From assembly GCA_044449065.1 (NCBI GenBank), contig JBIOHP010000009.1:1-64000 (forward strand): a stretch of DNA of 64,000 nucleotides, written 5' to 3'. How positions within the stretch are numbered: the stretch's first letter is position 1; the number at the start of each line of letters is the position of its first letter. Shown in pieces: positions 27,791-36,318 of this stretch. The notes under the pieces were generated by a model, which searched no databases, was not told the origin of the DNA, and saw nothing but the letters and a program-made list of their open reading frames with translations. The position numbers and the translations under genes were made by a program. Source of the stretch: JBIOHP01 sp044449065. GTDB lineage: Bacteria > Bacteroidota > Ignavibacteria > UBA10030 > SZUA-254.

Positions 27791-28309
27791 CTATACATGC
27801 TCTTCCACCCTGTGGTTCAATATTTTCACCAACCCAACCCAATCGGCTAAGATTAACCGGGCGCGGGTCAAGAAGGCCGGGAGCGCCATTTCAACAGTGC
27901 TGCTCAATCCTTCTACTATCAGGTAGGGATCGTCGATCTCCATAGCGAGGATACGGAATTCCCTCGGAAATGACATCTCCAGCCGCTCGGCAAGTGAAAA
28001 AATATCGGGTATAGAAATATAGTGCGGTGAAATTGCTGATCCGTTAGAGAAATCTTCCCGGGATAAATCGAGAACGGTTCCTGCCTGGTATTTTCCGGTC
28101 ACAATCGCATCGAGCAATAGAACATATTCGTAACCTTCCATCGTTTCCAGGAGATTGAAACCCGATGTGGAGATTTCCGTAAAATCAATATCGCTTTCGA
28201 TCTCAGTCTGTAAGATTCTCGCTGCCACCAGACCAACCGCATCATCACCAAGAATATCGTTGCCGAGTCCGAGAAGAAGGATTTTATGTGGAGAGTTTGG
28301 CATTATCAC
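27791..28309 (-). CDS. [NiFe]-hydrogenase maturation endopeptidase (HyaD/HycI family)
   Basis: The protein has ~172 residues. It opens with the family's LLLGLGNDILGDDAVGL strand-loop, in which Asp and later residues bind the nickel of the precursor. It continues with the second acidic motif region (VLLLDAIVTGKYQAGTV) and HYISIPDIF, which carries the conserved His. It would remove the C-terminal tail of the hydrogenase large subunit after nickel insertion. A start at GTG 28309 or ATG 28303 is equally possible. It is downstream of mvhA in the same direction but separated by 394 bases of palindromic repeats, so it may be expressed separately. Confidence 0.88.
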   Translation of the reverse strand: MIMPNSPHKILLLGLGNDILGDDAVGLVAARILQTEIESDIDFTEISTSGFNLLETMEGYEYVLLLDAIVTGKYQAGTVLDLSREDFSNGSAISPHYISIPDIFSLAERLEMSFPREFRILAMEIDDPYLIVEGLSSTVEMALPAFLTRARLILADWVGLVKILNHRVEEHV

Positions 28310-28330
28310 AATTCGATGTTTTCATTCAAC

Positions 28331-28480
28331 AATTTAAGATGACCTCACCCCGACTATGTTCATCAGCAACCATCGATTCATAATTTCCCTCTCCCGCTGG
28401 GAGAGGGAGGAACGGCTTTTTTCTGTTATCCCAAAGCATGTCAGGCCTGTCCCGATGTTTTGAATCGGGAGTGAGGTCAT
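28331..28480. repeat. Palindromic element, copy 1 (family B)
   Basis: The element starts AATTTAAG and carries 10-bp terminal inverted repeats ATGACCTCAC (28339-28348) and GTGAGGTCAT (28471-28480). Inside are a CCCTCTCCC-GCT-GGGAGAGGG hairpin (28387-28407) and a TCCCGAT/ATCGGGA hairpin near 28450-28470. It is unrelated in sequence to family A. Confidence 0.7.
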
Positions 28481-28539
28481 AGTCTAAGTTTCCATACTGC
28501 AAAATCACCCTTAACAATTCCAATGTGGTTGTCGTCAAT

Positions 28540-28664
28540 AATTTAAGATAACCTCACCCCGACGATGTTCCTCGGTAGCTTTCGTTGCATACTTACCCTC
28601 TCCCGGCGGGAGAGGGCGGAATTGTTTCTTTCCATCATCTCGATGCGTGTCAGGGTGAGGTCAT
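28540..28664. repeat. Palindromic element, copy 2 (family B)
   Basis: This direct copy begins AATTTAAGAT, contains the hairpin CCCTCTCCC-GGC-GGGAGAGGG (28596-28616) and ends GTGAGGTCAT (28655-28664). It is ~25 bp shorter than copy 1 because it lacks the second inner hairpin. Together with copy 1 it fills the gap between mvhA and the maturation protease; no gene is seen in 28310-28703. Confidence 0.7.
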
Positions 28665-28703
28665 CCGTAAACGTTTCCCACCTGCACCATTTTTGTTCAT
28701 AAC

Positions 28704-30200
28704 CTATCGTCTGATTTCTTTAACAAGATTGCCCTGCCGATCACGGATCCGGAGGACCAGCGGCATTTCGCCGGGAAGTGAGTGGGTAGCGCAGCCATTG
28801 CATGGATCGTATGCGCGAAAAGCCATTTCAATCATATTCAACAATCCGTCGTTCACTTTACCGCCGTGAATCAACCCTTTCGCGGCTTTCTCCACGCTCA
28901 TCGCGATTCTGCCTGAATTGTTCTGCGTAGCCACGATAAGGTTCGCTTTCCTGATAATTCCATTTTCATCTGTTTCGTAATGATGGAATAACGTTCCGCG
29001 GGGCGCTTCCACCGCGCCGATACCAACAGTGGGGGTTTGGGTCGGTAGAGTGCGGATATCGGTGCCGTTAATTTCCGGATCGTTGAGTAACTCTACGATC
29101 CGTTCTGCCGCGTTAATCATTTCGATCACTCTTGCCCAGTGGTTGGCTAGAGTCTGATGAACCGGTTTTTCACCGAGGATTTTATAAAATTCTTCGTATC
29201 CTCGCTGCGCCTGCGGAGTGGACATTCCATCGGAAACATTAAGCCGGGCGAGAGGGGCCACGCAATAGATTCCGCTTTCCGCTCCCTCCATAAATCCGTG
29301 CCAGCCGACATTTTTGAGGTAACAGAATTTTACATAACTCCACGGTTCGGTGTGTTCTGCAATATGCTCCAGATAATCTTTCGCGGGAAATTTAGCGAAT
29401 TGTTTTCCGTTTGGATCTACGACCCTTATTTTTCCGTCATAAAAACTTACACGATTCTGGTCATCGACCATCCCCATGTAATATGTCCGGTGGGTATACA
29501 TATCCGAGGTTATCGTTTTAAGGTATTTATCGTTGCTTAAAACAATATCCTGAAATACCTGCTTAGTAAAAAGGGCGAATTGTAATCCATCTTTTCCAAG
29601 TTGTTTAAATTTCGGCAATTCATCAGTGGATAAGCCTTTAGCGACGCCCCCAGGCAGCCCGAAGACCGGATGGATCGCCTTTCCGCCGAGGTACGCGATA
29701 GCATCGCGCAATCTCCGGCGAATTGAAATAACTGTTTTACCGACTTCGAGCCCGACCTTATTGATCACGCCAATCACATTTCTCAATTCTTTCGGCGCGT
29801 CCGGTCCTACAATAAAATCTGGACCGCCGAGGATATACACATGCAGCGCGTGATCTTCCAAGGTGAACAAATTATAAATAAGCTCGCGTAATTTTTTTGC
29901 CGTAGGGGGAGGATCGACTTTGTAAAGATCGTCAAGCGCTTTCGTTGAAGCCATGTGATGAGCCGTGGGGCATACGCCGCAGATACGGCTGGTAATTTGG
30001 GGCATGTCTTCGGCGGGACGACCGTGGGTAAATACCTCAAATCCTCGCAATTCAGGAACCTGATAGTAAGCTTTTTCCACATTGCCGTATTCATTCAGGA
30101 AGATATCGATTTTGCCATGACCTTCAAGGCGCGTGATTGGATCGATGCTGATGCGTCTCGTTTTTGTCGGTTTCGGTTGTTCCTTGGTTATTTCACTCAT
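28704..30200 (-). CDS. mvhA: [NiFe]-hydrogenase large subunit, MvhA-like (group 3c type)
   Basis: This 498-residue catalytic subunit has both nickel-binding motifs: L1 RICGVCPTAHH (C74, C77) and L2 DPCNGCATH (C467, C470, H473). The 25 residues after H473 form a tail that the maturation protease is expected to remove. The N-terminal ITRLEGHGKIDIF segment is typical of the family. It pairs with the small subunit 24 bases upstream and would split H2 in the cytoplasm; there is no Tat signal in the partner. Its placement in an hdr-mvhDGA order supports the group 3c, methyl-viologen-reducing, bifurcating class over HoxH-type enzymes. Confidence 0.92.
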   Translation of the reverse strand: MSEITKEQPKPTKTRRISIDPITRLEGHGKIDIFLNEYGNVEKAYYQVPELRGFEVFTHGRPAEDMPQITSRICGVCPTAHHMASTKALDDLYKVDPPPTAKKLRELIYNLFTLEDHALHVYILGGPDFIVGPDAPKELRNVIGVINKVGLEVGKTVISIRRRLRDAIAYLGGKAIHPVFGLPGGVAKGLSTDELPKFKQLGKDGLQFALFTKQVFQDIVLSNDKYLKTITSDMYTHRTYYMGMVDDQNRVSFYDGKIRVVDPNGKQFAKFPAKDYLEHIAEHTEPWSYVKFCYLKNVGWHGFMEGAESGIYCVAPLARLNVSDGMSTPQAQRGYEEFYKILGEKPVHQTLANHWARVIEMINAAERIVELLNDPEINGTDIRTLPTQTPTVGIGAVEAPRGTLFHHYETDENGIIRKANLIVATQNNSGRIAMSVEKAAKGLIHGGKVNDGLLNMIEMAFRAYDPCNGCATHSLPGEMPLVLRIRDRQGNLVKEIRR

Positions 30201-30224
30201 ATGATCTCTCTCTCAAATGGAAAA

Positions 30225-31193
30225 TCAATTTGTTAGTTTTCGGCGCAGCAGGGAACCCGCAAGTCCGTACCGGTAGAATGTTCCCAGCGGATCGGGTATC
30301 GAAGCAAGTGTAGTATCGATTTCACTATCCGTCGTTGCATTAATGGAAGATGAAATTGCCGACAACATTTTCGCGCCCTGATCGATGACATGCGGGGTCG
30401 GACCGAAGCAGCCGCTGCAGGGCATATTGCCGGAAATACATCGCGCCTCGCATCCGCTCCGTGTTGCCGGTCCCATGCAGATGATCCCCTGGGCGAGCAA
30501 ACATTTTTCCGGATCAATCTTAACGAGATGCGGGCGTTTAAATTCGGTGAAATGTAAATCTTCCGGCTTTGTGTCTTTTTTCGGGCACTCTTCACAAAGA
30601 GCCGTCGATGGAGCAAGAACGGCGCCTTTGGGCGGGAGATTACCGGTAAGCAATGCTGTTACCGCAGCGCTAAGAAGTTTTGGCGCCGGCGGACATCCCG
30701 GAATATAATAATCTACGTCAATCACCTGATCGAGCGTGCGGACAACGTTGTGCATTTCAGGGAGTGTAAGCGTGTGCCCGTTGATTTTCGTCTCAGGATT
30801 TGGATATGGTTTTGTTCCATGTGACATCGATGGGGCGTCTTCATAGACATACCGCAAAATTTCCTCTTTCTCAAATTCGTTCGCGAGGGCGGGTATCCCT
30901 CCGAGGTGCGCGCATGAACCAAATGCAATGATATATGCGCTTTTTTTCCTTAGAAGGTGCGCCATCTCTTCCTGCTCGGAATTTCGTATGGCTCCGTTGA
31001 TAAATGTGACAGTTAATGCACCATCCGGCATTGTCTCCACGTCGCTCTTTTTAAAATCCATTGCCACAGGCCAAAACATGATATCAACCGCCTGAACTAC
31101 GTCGAGGATATTTTCAGCAAGGTCAACGACAGATTCTTCACAGCCGCCGCAGGAAGCACACCAGTAAAATCCGACTTTTGGTTTATCAGGCAT
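30225..31193 (-). CDS. mvhG: [NiFe]-hydrogenase small subunit, MvhG-like
   Basis: This 322-residue iron-sulfur subunit has WCASCGGCEES (C12, C15), GSCAHLGG and PGCPP, which together ligate the proximal [4Fe-4S] cluster. A C-terminal half with several further Cys (CLLAQGIICMGPATRSGCEARC; PCSGCFGPTP) fits additional clusters passing electrons to MvhD. There is no Tat signal, so the enzyme is cytoplasmic. The start overlaps the end of mvhD by eight bases and has a perfect AGGAGG upstream, inside mvhD. Confidence 0.92.
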   Translation of the reverse strand: MPDKPKVGFYWCASCGGCEESVVDLAENILDVVQAVDIMFWPVAMDFKKSDVETMPDGALTVTFINGAIRNSEQEEMAHLLRKKSAYIIAFGSCAHLGGIPALANEFEKEEILRYVYEDAPSMSHGTKPYPNPETKINGHTLTLPEMHNVVRTLDQVIDVDYYIPGCPPAPKLLSAAVTALLTGNLPPKGAVLAPSTALCEECPKKDTKPEDLHFTEFKRPHLVKIDPEKCLLAQGIICMGPATRSGCEARCISGNMPCSGCFGPTPHVIDQGAKMLSAISSSINATTDSEIDTTLASIPDPLGTFYRYGLAGSLLRRKLTN

Positions 31194-31710
31194 GATGCAG
31201 TTCCTCCTTTACGCCATCGCCGTCATCATCAAGCGATTCTAATTCTTCATCCCACTCTTTTATTTTTCCGGGAATATTGAGCGGACCAAGCTTCGTAACT
31301 CTTGCAACCATATCATTGACAACAGTTTTAACTTTATCCCCTTCGGAAGCTGAAATCCATTCCAGCCGGAAACGGTCTTTCTCTATTCCCATCTTGTCCA
31401 GGAGTCGGGTGAGGAGATGGAATCGACGAAGCATTTTGTAGTTGCCCTCGGAATAATGGCAGTCGCCCGGATGACAGCCGCCGACCAGCACGCCATCGGC
31501 TCCTTTCGCAAACGCATCAAGAATAAATTGCGGATCGACCCTGCCGGAACACATGAGCCGGATTATGCGAATGTTGGGAGCGTGCCGGAGCCGGGAAACC
31601 CCGGCGAGATCAGCCGCAGTATACGTGCACCAGTTACAAAAGAAGGCGACAATTTTCGGCTGCCACTCCGTTTCAGTTTGATTCATGGTTGTTGTTTGAT
31701 TGTTCAACAT
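31186..31710 (-). CDS. mvhD: MvhD-like [2Fe-2S] electron-transfer subunit
   Basis: This ~174-residue protein matches the methyl-viologen-reducing hydrogenase delta subunit. It has FFCNWCTYTAADLAG, IRLMCSGRVDP and VGGCHPGDCHY, the Cys pairs expected for its iron-sulfur cluster. It links the hydrogenase (MvhGA) to HdrA. The ATG at 31710, with GGAG upstream and 14 bases after the hdrA stop, is preferred; a TTG at 31728 would overlap hdrA by four bases. An acidic C-terminal tail (EWDEELESLDDDGDG) is present. Confidence 0.9.
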   Translation of the reverse strand: MLNNQTTTMNQTETEWQPKIVAFFCNWCTYTAADLAGVSRLRHAPNIRIIRLMCSGRVDPQFILDAFAKGADGVLVGGCHPGDCHYSEGNYKMLRRFHLLTRLLDKMGIEKDRFRLEWISASEGDKVKTVVNDMVARVTKLGPLNIPGKIKEWDEELESLDDDGDGVKEELHHA

Positions 31711-31724
31711 ACGTTTAACTCCGA

Positions 31725-33731
31725 TCAATTCTGCAATTCATAATTTAAAATCCCGCTGATTTCGCTGAAGATCTGCTCATCTTCAAAAAGATTCTGCACA
31801 AGAGAACCCGATGGACACGCCGCGACACAGGTTCCGCATCCTTTGCATAACGCTTCGTTCACATACGCTTTCTTCAGCTCTTCGTTAAGCGTGATGGCTT
31901 TGTACGGACAGATTGTGAGGCACGACTTGCATCCGGAGCAATTCTCCTGAACGACAAACGCGGTGTTCGGTTCCAGCTCGATGTAGCCGGTATCGATGAG
32001 CGTCATTGCCTGAGCAGCCGCAGCTCCTGCCTGAGCCACCGTATCGGGAATATCCCTCGGACCCTGGCAACCGCCGGCGATATAAATTCCATCCGTAAAG
32101 GTATCGACAGGGGCGAGTTTGGGATGACGTTCCAGGAAAAATCCTTCGGTCGAACAGGAAATATTGAATGTCCTCCGCACATCCTGGGCGTCGTCGCGCG
32201 GTTCCACGCCCACCGCAAGGACAACCATATCGACGGGAATTCTGCGCACAACGCCGATCATGGTATCTTCCACGCGGATAATCAACCTGCCGAGCTCATC
32301 CCTGGTAGCAGCCCAATCGGTTACTTCGGCAACCCTGCCGCGGATGAAATGCACTCCTTCATTCAGAAGTTTATCAAAAAATTCTTCATACCCTTTGCCG
32401 GGTGTGCGCATATCGATGTAAAAATTGTACACCTCAGCGCCCGTGTGTTCCTTAATCAGGTGGGCAAGTTTTAATGAGTACATGCAGCATACGCGCGAAC
32501 ACCACTTATGTGTTTTCTCATCGCGTGAACCGACACAATGGATAATCCCGACTGTCTTTGGAGTACCGCCGCCACGGAGCACCACTTCGCCGTTGGTTGG
32601 TCCAGATGCATTGACCAGCCGCTCAACTTCAAGCGATGTGTAGACGTTCGGGTAGGCGCCGTAACCGTAGTAGGGAGTTTTTTTAGGATCAAATGTCTGG
32701 AATCCCGTTGTGATGATGGCTGTGCCGACCTCGATCTCTTTGATTTCTTCCTTTTGTTTGAGGTCGATAGCGTTGCGATCGCATTTCGCAATACAGGTTT
32801 TTTTACATCTTCCCGATTTGAAATCGATGCAGGTTTCCGGATCGATCAGGACTACCTGGGGAGTTGCCTGTGGGAATGGAATGTAGATCGGTTTCCGCTT
32901 GCTCAATCCAACGTTGAATTCATCGGGATATTTTCCGTCCTTGTAGACGCATGCTTCTATGCATTCCAGGCATCCGACGCAAAGATCTTCGATCACGTAC
33001 CGGGGTTTCCGCTTCACGGTGATGTGATAATTCCCCACGTACCCGCTCACGTTCGTAACCTCTGAATAAGTCCAGAGCGTGATATTGGGGTGATTCTTGA
33101 CCGCCGACATTTTCGGCGTAAGAATACATGCCGCGCAATCGAGCGTGGGAAAGGTCTTATCAAATTTTGCCATGTAGCCGCCGATTGTGGCGTCGCGTTC
33201 GACGAGATATACCTTTTTTCCCGCGTTGGCGAGAGTAAGAGCGGCGTGGATTCCCGCTATTCCTCCGCCAAGAACGAGCACATCGGGATGGACGGGGACT
33301 TTTTTCCGTTCGAGGGCTTTGTGGAATACCATTCGCAGCACTGCCGCGCGGGCGAGATCTTTGGCTTTTATCGTTGCCGCGTCGCGATCCTCATTCACCC
33401 AGGACACGTTCTCCCGTATGTTTACCATGTGGAAGAAATATGGATTGAGCTCGCCTTTTGCTACTGCCTGGCGGAAAGTGTTTTCATGAAGAAGTGGAGA
33501 ACAGGATGCTACGACGATCCGGTTCAGGTTATGTTCCTTAATATCGGTTTGAATTAATTCCTGACCGGGATCGGAGCACATATATTTATATTCGTGGGAA
33601 ACTACCACGTTCGGCAGTGTTGCCGCATATTCTGCAACGGCTTTAACATCGATGGTGCCGGCGATATTGTGCCCGCAATGACAAACATAAAATCCGATAC
33701 GGATTTGTCCGTTTCCATTTTTCTTATGCAT
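31725..33731 (-). CDS. hdrA: Heterodisulfide reductase-like subunit A (FAD, multiple Fe-S)
   Basis: This 668-residue flavoprotein has the normal HdrA plan: the N-terminal FYVCHCGHNIAG motif (C17, C19), the FAD-binding VLGGGIAGIHAALTLANAGKKVYLVE at about residue 150, then DCAACILTPKM. A Cys-rich ferredoxin-like insertion (CVGCLECIEAC...CKKTCIAKC) follows, then HCVGSRDEKTHKWCSRVCC and two C-terminal [4Fe-4S] motifs (C598/C601/C604/C608 and C629/C632/C635/C639). In methanogens this subunit performs flavin-based electron bifurcation, reducing ferredoxin together with a disulfide. No MvhD domain is fused; it is encoded by the next gene. Confidence 0.93.
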   Translation of the reverse strand: MHKKNGNGQIRIGFYVCHCGHNIAGTIDVKAVAEYAATLPNVVVSHEYKYMCSDPGQELIQTDIKEHNLNRIVVASCSPLLHENTFRQAVAKGELNPYFFHMVNIRENVSWVNEDRDAATIKAKDLARAAVLRMVFHKALERKKVPVHPDVLVLGGGIAGIHAALTLANAGKKVYLVERDATIGGYMAKFDKTFPTLDCAACILTPKMSAVKNHPNITLWTYSEVTNVSGYVGNYHITVKRKPRYVIEDLCVGCLECIEACVYKDGKYPDEFNVGLSKRKPIYIPFPQATPQVVLIDPETCIDFKSGRCKKTCIAKCDRNAIDLKQKEEIKEIEVGTAIITTGFQTFDPKKTPYYGYGAYPNVYTSLEVERLVNASGPTNGEVVLRGGGTPKTVGIIHCVGSRDEKTHKWCSRVCCMYSLKLAHLIKEHTGAEVYNFYIDMRTPGKGYEEFFDKLLNEGVHFIRGRVAEVTDWAATRDELGRLIIRVEDTMIGVVRRIPVDMVVLAVGVEPRDDAQDVRRTFNISCSTEGFFLERHPKLAPVDTFTDGIYIAGGCQGPRDIPDTVAQAGAAAAQAMTLIDTGYIELEPNTAFVVQENCSGCKSCLTICPYKAITLNEELKKAYVNEALCKGCGTCVAACPSGSLVQNLFEDEQIFSEISGILNYELQN

Positions 33732-34620
33732 AAACGGGTTCCTCTCTTGTTAAACGTGTCGCGCAAGTTGGCGGGATCAGGTTCCGGTGAATTCCCAATT
33801 CCTGTTCCGGAATTCCGAACGCTAATCCGATCAACTGTGTAAAATAGATTACCGGGATATGAAAATCTCCGCCGAACATTTTTTTCATCTCTCTGCGGTA
33901 GCACTCGAGGTTGAATTGACAAAGCGGACAGGCGGTAATGATGATATCTGCTTTGCGCCGTTCGGCGTCTTCGAGAAGATGATAATTTAATTTTATACCG
34001 ACGTCTTTGATGGTGCTGGTGAGGTTGCCGCCGCAGCACCTCGTTTTAAGGGGCCAATCAACAGGTGTGCCGCCGAGCGTTTCGACGATTTTATCCATTG
34101 TCACCGGCATCCGGGGATCGTCAAACTTCACAAAGGGCCTGACCACCTGGCATCCATAATATGAAGCGACTCTTAAACCCCTGAGAGGATTTTCAACTGC
34201 CGCCTTCATGCGGGTCAATCCGATCTCATTTACGAATACATCAAGCGGGTGGCGGACTATTGTTTTGTCCTCGTAATTCATCCCGGAAGCCCGCAAAGCT
34301 TCCTTCACTTTTTTGCCGATTTCCGGATGTGTTCGGATGGAATGCTGGGCTTTTGTCAGCACCATATAACATGCGCTGCAGGGGGCGAGCACATTAATCT
34401 CTGTTGCAGCGCTTTGTTCCTCGGCTAATGCCAAATTTCTTGCGGCAAGCGCAAATGCCTCGTGTTCATCGATAGCCATATAGCTTGTAGCGCCGCAGCA
34501 GTTCCAATCATTTATTTCCTCAAGGGGAAAATCGAGGCGTTTTAAAACAGCGAGGAGCGATTCTTCATAAGATTTACCGCTGGATTTAAGAGAACACCCG
34601 GGAAAGTATAAATATTTCAC
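33724..34620 (-). CDS. hdrB: Heterodisulfide reductase-like subunit B
   Basis: This 298-residue protein has two complete CCG domains. The first has C9, then C41-C42, then C81-x-x-C84. The second has SYYGCQVVRP, TRCCGGNLTS and ACPLCQFN. In methanogen HdrB these hold two noncubane [4Fe-4S] clusters that cleave a heterodisulfide; both sets of Cys are intact, so a disulfide-type reaction is plausible. It starts at GTG with a strong AAGGAGG upstream. It overlaps hdrC by four bases and hdrA by eight. Confidence 0.93.
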   Translation of the reverse strand: MKYLYFPGCSLKSSGKSYEESLLAVLKRLDFPLEEINDWNCCGATSYMAIDEHEAFALAARNLALAEEQSAATEINVLAPCSACYMVLTKAQHSIRTHPEIGKKVKEALRASGMNYEDKTIVRHPLDVFVNEIGLTRMKAAVENPLRGLRVASYYGCQVVRPFVKFDDPRMPVTMDKIVETLGGTPVDWPLKTRCCGGNLTSTIKDVGIKLNYHLLEDAERRKADIIITACPLCQFNLECYRREMKKMFGGDFHIPVIYFTQLIGLAFGIPEQELGIHRNLIPPTCATRLTREEPVYA

Positions 34621-35198
34621 AGAACTATATCCTCCTTATTGGATTCAATCGTGTTGAGAATCTTGGTGAGTTGAGCTTTTTGCGTGATTTTATCCTGAAG
34701 CAGTGAGAGTCTTCCTTTTAGGAACATTTTTATCGCAAGAGGCACCTGGCTTATGGCAAGCAAAGGATTTGTAGCGAAAAAATATTTCATCATAAGATAT
34801 ATTTCATTGGTTCGTCCGTGTTTCCGGACTTGCTGAAAAAATACTCTCGCAAGAATAGGTATGTTGAAACGTTTAGGGTATATTCCGTGCATGATCGCTT
34901 CGCGCTTCAGGGTATACATCACTTCCGTAATTTTAATGCCCTTAGGACATTCTACAGAACAGGAATAACAGGACGCGCAAAGCCAGATTGTCCTGTTGGT
35001 AAGAACCTCGTCTTTAAATCCTGCCCTCACCATAGCGATGATCTTTCGCGGAGTAAAATCCATATAGGTGCTCAGGGGACAGGTAGCGCTGCAGGTTCCG
35101 CACTGGATACAGCCGAATAATTTTTCGCCATACGCCTTGCGTGATATTGTTTCGCCAAATGTTTTATCGAGTTCAGATTCGTATTTAATTTGCTGCAT
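34617..35198 (-). CDS. hdrC: Heterodisulfide reductase-like subunit C
   Basis: This 193-residue ferredoxin-like protein has two [4Fe-4S] motifs: CIQCGTCSATCP (from C30) and CASCYSCSVECP (near residue 75). They carry electrons from HdrA to HdrB. The remainder is helical, with a C-terminal amphipathic segment, and there is no membrane helix such as an HdrE-type partner would need, so the complex should be soluble. It is the first gene of the six-gene operon hdrCBA-mvhDGA; the promoter should lie in the AT-rich gap upstream. Confidence 0.92.
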   Translation of the reverse strand: MQQIKYESELDKTFGETISRKAYGEKLFGCIQCGTCSATCPLSTYMDFTPRKIIAMVRAGFKDEVLTNRTIWLCASCYSCSVECPKGIKITEVMYTLKREAIMHGIYPKRFNIPILARVFFQQVRKHGRTNEIYLMMKYFFATNPLLAISQVPLAIKMFLKGRLSLLQDKITQKAQLTKILNTIESNKEDIVL

Positions 35199-36318
35199 AG
35201 GTCATCTTGTGTACAGATAGAGAAATGTGGTAATGTTGTTTCGATGATAAAAAACACGCAGTTCATTCACGGTGTTTGAGAAAACGATAGAGTGTTTCAT
35301 AAAATCAAAAGCCCATAGCTGCGTCGTCGTTGTCGTATTCCCGGCACAAATGGCACATGAGACACGATAGTAATCCGAGCAGTGATCAACCGGGTCGCGC
35401 TGCGATACAACATGCGACAACATTCATGCCACCGTACAACTCGAGGAAATGAGCCAGTACGCGAAATTATTCTAATTTTTATGTTGTGGATTTCTCATTT
35501 GTGCAAATGCGCACTATTCTCTTTCTCATGTGTAAAATATTTTTTAAATAAATATTATCCCGTAATTTTATAACGGTGAAAAGGTCAGCGATTTTACCTA
35601 ATGAATTATAAAAATATTGTTATCTCCGGTGAATCAAAATAGTCATAATACAAAGAGCTTCGAACACATGAACAATGGTCGAGATAGTTGAAAAATAGTT
35701 CGCGCAAAATTATTGATTAGAATCTAAGAATAATTTATCATCTGAAATCTCATGAATTATCCTTCGGGTTGTCCTATAATGTGAATTGAGGAATTAGGAA
35801 ATTTCATGTGATTGTATTACCTGCATAGAAATGGAAGTTCCCCATGTTTACTCCCTCCATAAGGACAACTCTTATTCTTACTTAAAATGACGCTATTTGT
35901 TCGAATTAATTTTGACTTATTTTGAGTTAAATTCTTGAAAATTATTGAATGAAATTTTCAATGAAAATCGTGATGGGAATTAAATGTGTATCATAATGAG
36001 AAATTTTAAAACTCTCTTTACAAGATAGTTACCTTAAAACGCGTAAAATCATGGTAATATTTATAGAATTCCCAAAATTCAGATTTTAATCGTTTGTCAT
36101 CCTCTTTAGTAGAGCACATATTTCCATAGGGGGATAGGTAGAAAGAAATTAATATTCTATAGGGATAATCTTCCTGCCGTTGTCACTAAATCGGTTCGAC
36201 TTTCATGAATTAAAATCATATTTTAAACTGTTTCTGTTCCTCATATCATCATGAACATGTTCTATAAAAGTTTGACTTAAATAACTAGATCAATAACTAT
36301 CATGGAAAGGGCGATCGT
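35199..36318. other. Gene-free AT-rich kilobase between divergent hdrC and mscL
   Basis: No credible coding frame was found on either strand; the only ORF of note (35382-35573) has no ribosome site and unlikely composition. An inverted repeat TTGAAAATT...AATTTTCAA lies at 35935-35961. The stretch must hold promoters for the hydrogenase operon and mscL. I see no recognisable RNA gene or insertion sequence remnant. Confidence 0.5.

Noticed and set aside
27139..28664. Possible CRISPR array
   Set aside because: The repeats are few, over 120 bp long, internally palindromic and not separated by uniform spacers; no cas genes are nearby.
32538..33065. 175-codon plus-strand ORF
   Set aside because: It is antisense to hdrA, which has complete cofactor motifs over the same stretch.
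28704..35198. Interpretation as an archaeal methanogenesis island
   Set aside because: The flanking genes have bacterial features (MurA, TolC, T9SS tails), and no mcr or CoM/CoB genes are seen; bacterial Hdr/Mvh-type complexes are known.
35382..35573. 63-codon ORF in the gene-free region
   Set aside because: It has no ribosome site, a low-complexity Cys/Phe-rich product and no recognisable domain.
35935..35961. Inverted repeat TTGAAAATT...AATTTTCAA as an operator
   Set aside because: In such AT-rich DNA a 9-bp dyad with a 9-base gap is easily found by chance, and it is over 350 bases from either start codon.
36272..36300. Possible sigma-70 promoter (TTGACT, 17 bases, AACTAT) before mscL
   Set aside because: The -10 matches only three of six positions and the predicted start would leave almost no leader before the ribosome site.
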